A stretch of 64,000 bases of DNA from Paramacrobiotus metropolitanus (Eukaryota; Tardigrada; Eutardigrada; Parachela; Macrobiotidae): contig NW_026570253.1 of the NCBI RefSeq assembly GCF_019649055.1, positions 930,001 to 994,000 of the forward strand, in the 5' to 3' direction. Below are positions 59,628-64,000 of the stretch, one piece after another. Each line of letters starts with the position of its first letter. The first letter of the stretch is position 1. Under the pieces are notes generated by a model. That model saw only the letters and a program-made list of their open reading frames with translations, was not told where the DNA came from and did not search any database. The position numbers were made by a program, and so were the translations under genes.

Positions 59628-61721
59628 ATGGTGCCTTCTGCCGACGAAACCACTTCAGAAAAGGAAGTAAGCGCGATTATTTATTGGGCTGATTGGAAAC
59701 ACATCAAGAATACAGATAAATGAATAATATTATAACAGCATGCTACGCAGCTGCGGACTAAGATTATATGAACTATCAGCAGTACAAATGGACAAAAATG
59801 GATACAAATGGATTCCACCTCAAATGAATGATAATGAAAAAAGAGAAACAAACAGGAAGCTGAAAAAATCCATTTACCGTGATTTACGTAAGCGCTGCGC
59901 ATGGTAGGCGTGACGTAAGTAGGCTACAGCCGAAGGGCATAAGCCGAATTTACTTACCTTCCCACTTTTCTGTTTGCAAGCAATTTTCCTACGTAGCTCA
60001 GCTCGACACTCGCCGGTGTTTCAGAAACCGGCCCAACAAAAATAGATTCACAAAATCCAGAACTGATGTTGTTATCGAATTTGATTTCTTTGTCGAAACT
60101 CGAAACTACGTAGCAGAGCTTTAATTGAACTGTTTTCCTGGGGGTTTCCTTGCAGGGTGATGTTTTGAAAATGCAACATTTTTTAATGCCTTTATATCCT
60201 TTAAAGGCTTATCTGCTTGTTTATAACATCTTGCAGTTCTGCGGGTGAGGGTAGTGTTTGGAACTTCGGATTATCATTTTATGCTAGCGTACGCGTAGCA
60301 TCGCCATCAAGGTGTTTGTCAATTTACAGACTCATCCTCCAGTATTCTATTGTTTTCAGATGGACGGTAATCGGTTTTCAGATGCTCAGTTCATTCCGCT
60401 CGGGGAAAGATCTGTACGCATCCGTCAATCCTGCTCTCCAATTTTTCCAGACCCTTGCAGTTGCTGAGGTGCGTAGTTTGCGCTTCTGATTATTCATCAT
60501 TATGATTATGTAGGTATGTAAGTTTTTCTCGAGTTTGCTGTTTGCTGTATTATTTGCGGTATGATCCTTTTTCCTATTTAATGCCTTTTCGCGGTAATAC
60601 GCTGTCTTTGCATTTACAATTGTTAATCGTACAGTAATAACTCCATGTAATAAGCAGTAAGCATTAGCGTATTTACCGGGGCATATGCAACCAAATTACG
60701 AAAGTTTTGTAATTTGTTCAATAAATCCAACATTGTTAATTTGCATTAGCAGATTGTACATGCAGCTGTGGGCTTTGTTAAGTCCAGTCCATTGCTGACG
60801 GGGTTTCAGGTGTTTTCCCGTGTTTTCGTAGTATGGGCCGTGTTGGATTATTCTGTCGAGGTGAGGCTTTAGTCTCGGATGTAAAATCTAACCGCAAGTT
60901 ACGAAAGTTGCGCATTTCACAAGATAGTTCATCGTATCGAATTTGCACGGTACTTTCAGGCGCGGGACAGCGTGGGATTTCCGATGCTCTTGATCTGCTG
61001 GACTTTGGCCGAAATGACGCGCTATGCTTTCTATGCAGCTAACCTAATCAACATGGACGCTCCGGTGTTGACATGGCTGCGCTACACAATGTTCATCGTT
61101 TTGTATCCGATCGGCATTACCGTATGTACTGTACCACTTGCCGGTTTTATTTGCTTCTGATTTTGTTGTTGATTCAAAATGTATTAATTCTTATGAGAAA
61201 ATGGATGCTTAAAAGAATTATATCGCAAACTCAAATGGCTTAATCTTTTTGATAATTATTGTGATGGAGATACTGTAGTATTAGTAAATACTTTTCTAAG
61301 TCTGCACCAAACCACAATACAACTATGGGAAAATTCGTTGAGCGTACACGAATTGTTTAGCACCATTTCTTTTGTTTTTATTTACCAAGTATCAGGGATC
61401 GTATTTCCTTGTTTTTTTCTGTCCGATGATCTGTCTTTGTTTATAGGGCGAATTGTTAGCGACATGGCAGTCCATGAATAAAATTGTGGAAAAACGCCCA
61501 TATTGCTACAGCGATAATGCGGTCAATTGGGTGTGGTATGTCTACGTTGGTCTGATGCTGACTTACATACCCGGTAAGGCTGTAATCAGCGAAGAAATGC
61601 TATTCTGAACGCGTTTTCTTTTTTAGTGTTTCCTAAATTATATCTGTACATGCTGCATCAGAGGAAAAAGGTCTTGGGACACAGTCGCCCAGCAAAAAGG
61701 GAAGGAAAAAAGGTGGAATAA
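59628..61721 (+). CDS. HACD: Very-long-chain 3-hydroxyacyl-CoA dehydratase (HACD), seven exons, 242 aa
   Basis: Exons: 59628-59666, 60156-60244, 60360-60468, 60753-60860, 60960-61121, 61447-61573, 61627-61721; phases 0,2,0,0,0,1 close to 243 codons. The enzyme removes water from 3-hydroxyacyl-CoA, the third step of the ER very-long-chain fatty-acid elongation cycle. Seen: YPLKAYLLVYNILQFCGW (first helix), LQFFQTLAVAEIVHAAVGFV, FQVFSRVFVVWAVLDYS, CWTLAEMTRYAFYAANLI, VLTWLRYTMFIVLYPIGIT then GELLATW, and YIPVFPKLYLYMLHQRKKVL. The catalytic Tyr/Glu pair of the family, seven residues apart (Phs1 Tyr149/Glu156), is present as Tyr164 and Glu171; the exon 5/6 junction falls between them. The protein ends KKVE, a KKxx ER-retrieval signal. 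Length matches HACD1/2 and there is no p23-like N-terminal domain as in HACD3. The first exon, 13 residues with a GTAAGC donor, is the least certain part; Met19 in exon 2 is an alternative start. Confidence 0.9.
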
Positions 61722-62870
61722 TTCCGTGACGCTATCCATGCTATCCAGTATTCTAGACGCAGTTGGTTTTAGTTCCAGTCATTTCAGGTGGCTTTGTGAA
61801 CCCTGAAATGTTTTTGTAAATAGACTTCGAATGTTTTTGATGAATTTGCAATTCTATTGGATAACTGAATCATGTCTTTCATCAACTGCATTAATTACAA
61901 TCTGTATTACGAATGGTTTATGTTGCTGTAAGATGTCTGCATTTTCAGAAAAGCAGAAGCTTTGTTCTGACAATGAGTTCGGTAAGAGCAAAGTATTACG
62001 TAATAATTAACAGTGAAAATACCAAATAGTACGCTTACTGCTTCCAGTACAAATGCACAAGAAGCGAAACAGACTGTAACAGCAACATGGTACAAACTCA
62101 TCATTATTCATGGGATAAGATCTTTTTGCAGTCTGTAGTCTGCACTGTCGCACGCATCAGATATAAAACGACGTCAAAGAAATTCCAGATCTGACGTCAG
62201 GTCGATAAAAAATATTGAGACACTTGCATTTTCCTGCAAGGATTCTCCCACAGTGCGCAAAATGTACAACGGGTGCTTCACTTCCACTTACAATCATATT
62301 AAACAAAGAAAAATATTATCCACATTGTCATCGATAAAAAAGTTTAACCGGAATGAGACCACAATTCTGTTACGGTAAAATCGCGTGTGTTCACCTATTC
62401 GGCATATTACTGGATTTTAAACTTTTGGCTGTATTCAGTATTTGCATAAAATTGTTGTTTCCGGTAGGCACTTACTCCGTTACTCGCACTTGTCAGCTGT
62501 TCAGGTCGGCTTCCGTTCCGGTTCCGGGTTTTCGCAGCTGCTTGGACTTGTGTCAACTCAATCTCACGGTACGCGACTACAGTACATACCGACATATTTG
62601 TGCTTGACTAAATTTTCAAACATTTTTTTAGAGTAGTGAATTTGCGATGCCAGTACTTTTTGATAGAATTTCGAAATTAATCTTAATCATTCTGAGTTGC
62701 GATTACTTATAACTATTACAGTATTGTCAGAGAGAAGTTGTTTGTTTTCTGGAGAGATCTTGATGTCCGTGCGTGCGCCTTTTGGTCGAAAATTTGAAGT
62801 CGTTGAGTTTTTGGCTTGTTCGTGTGCAGCTCGGTGAAAACACCGTGTGCTTTTTTGTAATTATGGATAG

Positions 62871-63014
62871 TGTGGACCTGGTTGATCCTTCGGGAATTAT
62901 CCGCTTTGCTAGGCTTATTCAGCCTTATTGCCAATGTCTATGCATGGATTGCACGTAAAAGTTGTAAAACATACGGTTTTACGGTGACATACCTATCATA
63001 TATCACAGTACCAG
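62871..63014 (+). CDS. Candidate exon of an unidentified membrane protein
   Basis: Between an ATTATGGATAG acceptor and a strong CCAG/GTGAGC donor lies a 144-bp open segment that can be read in a symmetric phase-1 frame: VWTWLILRELSALLGLFSLI, then ANVYAWIARKSC and FTVTYLSYITVP. The middle looks like a membrane helix followed by basic residues. No preceding or following exon could be joined with confidence, and I do not recognise the family. The acceptor lacks a good pyrimidine tract immediately before it, so this may be spurious. Confidence 0.22.
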
Positions 63015-63487
63015 GTGAGCACAGTATAAATACGCATAAAGTTATGAACTAATAGAAAGGGCTACATTTTTCCTCTGAAAATTTCTCGTTTTTAGTCTCC
63101 TAATCGTAATGGTCTGAGAAAAATTTGAGCAGGAAAAAATTTTGTGAGCTTGAAGTACTAGATGCATTGCCTAATTTCGTGTTTGATTGCGGATTTAGGC
63201 TTTTAGCGATCGATCGTCGTCAATGCTGTGATCAGCGGTGTACATATGAAAATGAAGGGAAAACCAATCGTCGTTTGTTTCCGTGCGGAATAATTTGTTT
63301 GCGAATTGTGCTCTAGTGCTATTTATACATGAATTTTCATGGTCAATATTTGAATGCATTTTCGTTGCGAAATTGACTCAGATTGAGCGCGCTTTGTCAT
63401 GCGACTGATCGCAGGAAGCTCTTCGTGATCCATAAACTAGAAATGTGGGTATAATAATATTATTAATTAGTAATTGTTCGATTTTTC

Positions 63488-63532
63488 TTTAATCGGTTAC
63501 GGCATTAGCTGATTTAATCGGTTACGGCATTA
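63488..63532. repeat. Direct repeat, 20-bp unit
   Basis: TTTAATCGGTTACGGCATTA occurs exactly at 63488-63507 and 63513-63532, a period of 25 bp, in non-coding DNA. Confidence 0.8.
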
Positions 63533-64000
63533 TTCAAGCAGCAGGTAGATAAAAGAAGTTTATCACAGTAGCGGAGTGTCGCACAAACCTTTACGAATGT
63601 GACGTGCGCGGTTCGAGCATTTTGAAGACAGATATTAATCTGGGAAATCGTTTTTCTTGTTTTCTCAGTTATAATGAGTTATTGAATTTTTTGTGCGTAC
63701 TTTATGGCACCTGCTTTATTTAAATTTTGCTGCTTCGAAAAAACTTAAAAAGTATTATACGAGTCTCGTCTCTTTTTTTTGGGAATGTGCGGGCACTGCT
63801 AATGTAGGCAAAAATTTAGTGTCACAGTATTACTTATTTGCTGAGCTGAAATTCTTACCGTAACTGAAGTTTTACGTATTTGCTGAAATTAAATGCTCTC
63901 TTTCTTCCCGTCTTATTTTTTTCGAGTTAATAATAACGAATTTGTTTCGAAATCTGTAGCTGCGTTAACATCCTTAATCATGAGTTCTCATGCCAGCTGC

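Larger units (their letters stand above)
61722..64000. other. Right-edge region, no firmly identified gene
   Basis: Contains the HACD 3' UTR at the left. From about 62350 the plus strand shows exon-like pieces (see 62871-63014), but none matches a family I recognise. A 20-bp direct repeat lies at 63488-63532. Confidence 0.4.

Overview
This is animal nuclear DNA. The six recognisable genes are all metazoan: a Kv7 potassium channel, an ephrin, a Polyhomeotic-type Polycomb protein, a heparan sulfate 3-O-sulfotransferase, an SLC37 sugar-phosphate transporter and a 3-hydroxyacyl-CoA dehydratase. Five of them are split by GT-AG introns, and I checked that the exon phases close at every junction reported. 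Exons are visibly richer in G+C than the AT-rich introns and intergenic DNA. There are no bacterial-style operons, CRISPR arrays, rRNA genes or convincing tRNA genes. Gene content and intron sizes fit an invertebrate bilaterian; an ecdysozoan such as a tardigrade or arthropod is possible, but I cannot fix the species from sequence alone.

Layout: 3.0-5.2 kb (minus) holds the first two coding exons of a KCNQ/Kv7 channel, whose membrane part lies beyond the left edge. 5.2-18.4 kb has no recognisable gene but contains a 141-bp inverted-repeat element at 8.4 kb. 18.4-28.8 kb (minus) is a complete five-exon, GPI-type ephrin with an 8.2-kb first intron. 28.8-38.5 kb is intergenic and carries decayed, oppositely oriented retroelement reverse-transcriptase fragments at 34.3-36.0 kb, with a perfect 32-bp palindrome between them. 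38.5-46.2 kb (plus) is a ten-exon Polyhomeotic homologue whose introns host a 678-bp foldback element with TTAA flanks and a 531-bp hAT-type non-autonomous element with an exact 8-bp target duplication. 46.7-48.0 kb (minus) is an intronless heparan sulfate 3-O-sulfotransferase, convergent with Polyhomeotic. 48-56.7 kb has no recognised gene. 56.7-59.5 kb (minus) is SLC37 and 59.6-61.7 kb (plus) is HACD; they are head-to-head and probably share a promoter. A weak candidate exon lies near 62.9 kb.

The genes do not form one pathway. Ephrin and the heparan sulfate enzyme act in cell-surface signalling, KCNQ sets membrane excitability, Polyhomeotic works in PRC1 chromatin silencing, and SLC37 and HACD are endoplasmic-reticulum membrane proteins of sugar-phosphate and very-long-chain fatty-acid metabolism. 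I found no clear new multi-gene system. The most interesting items are the divergent Polyhomeotic zinc finger and SAM domain, the mobile elements in that gene's introns, the long ephrin stalk, the very long Kv7 N-terminus, and the compact SLC37/HACD divergent pair.
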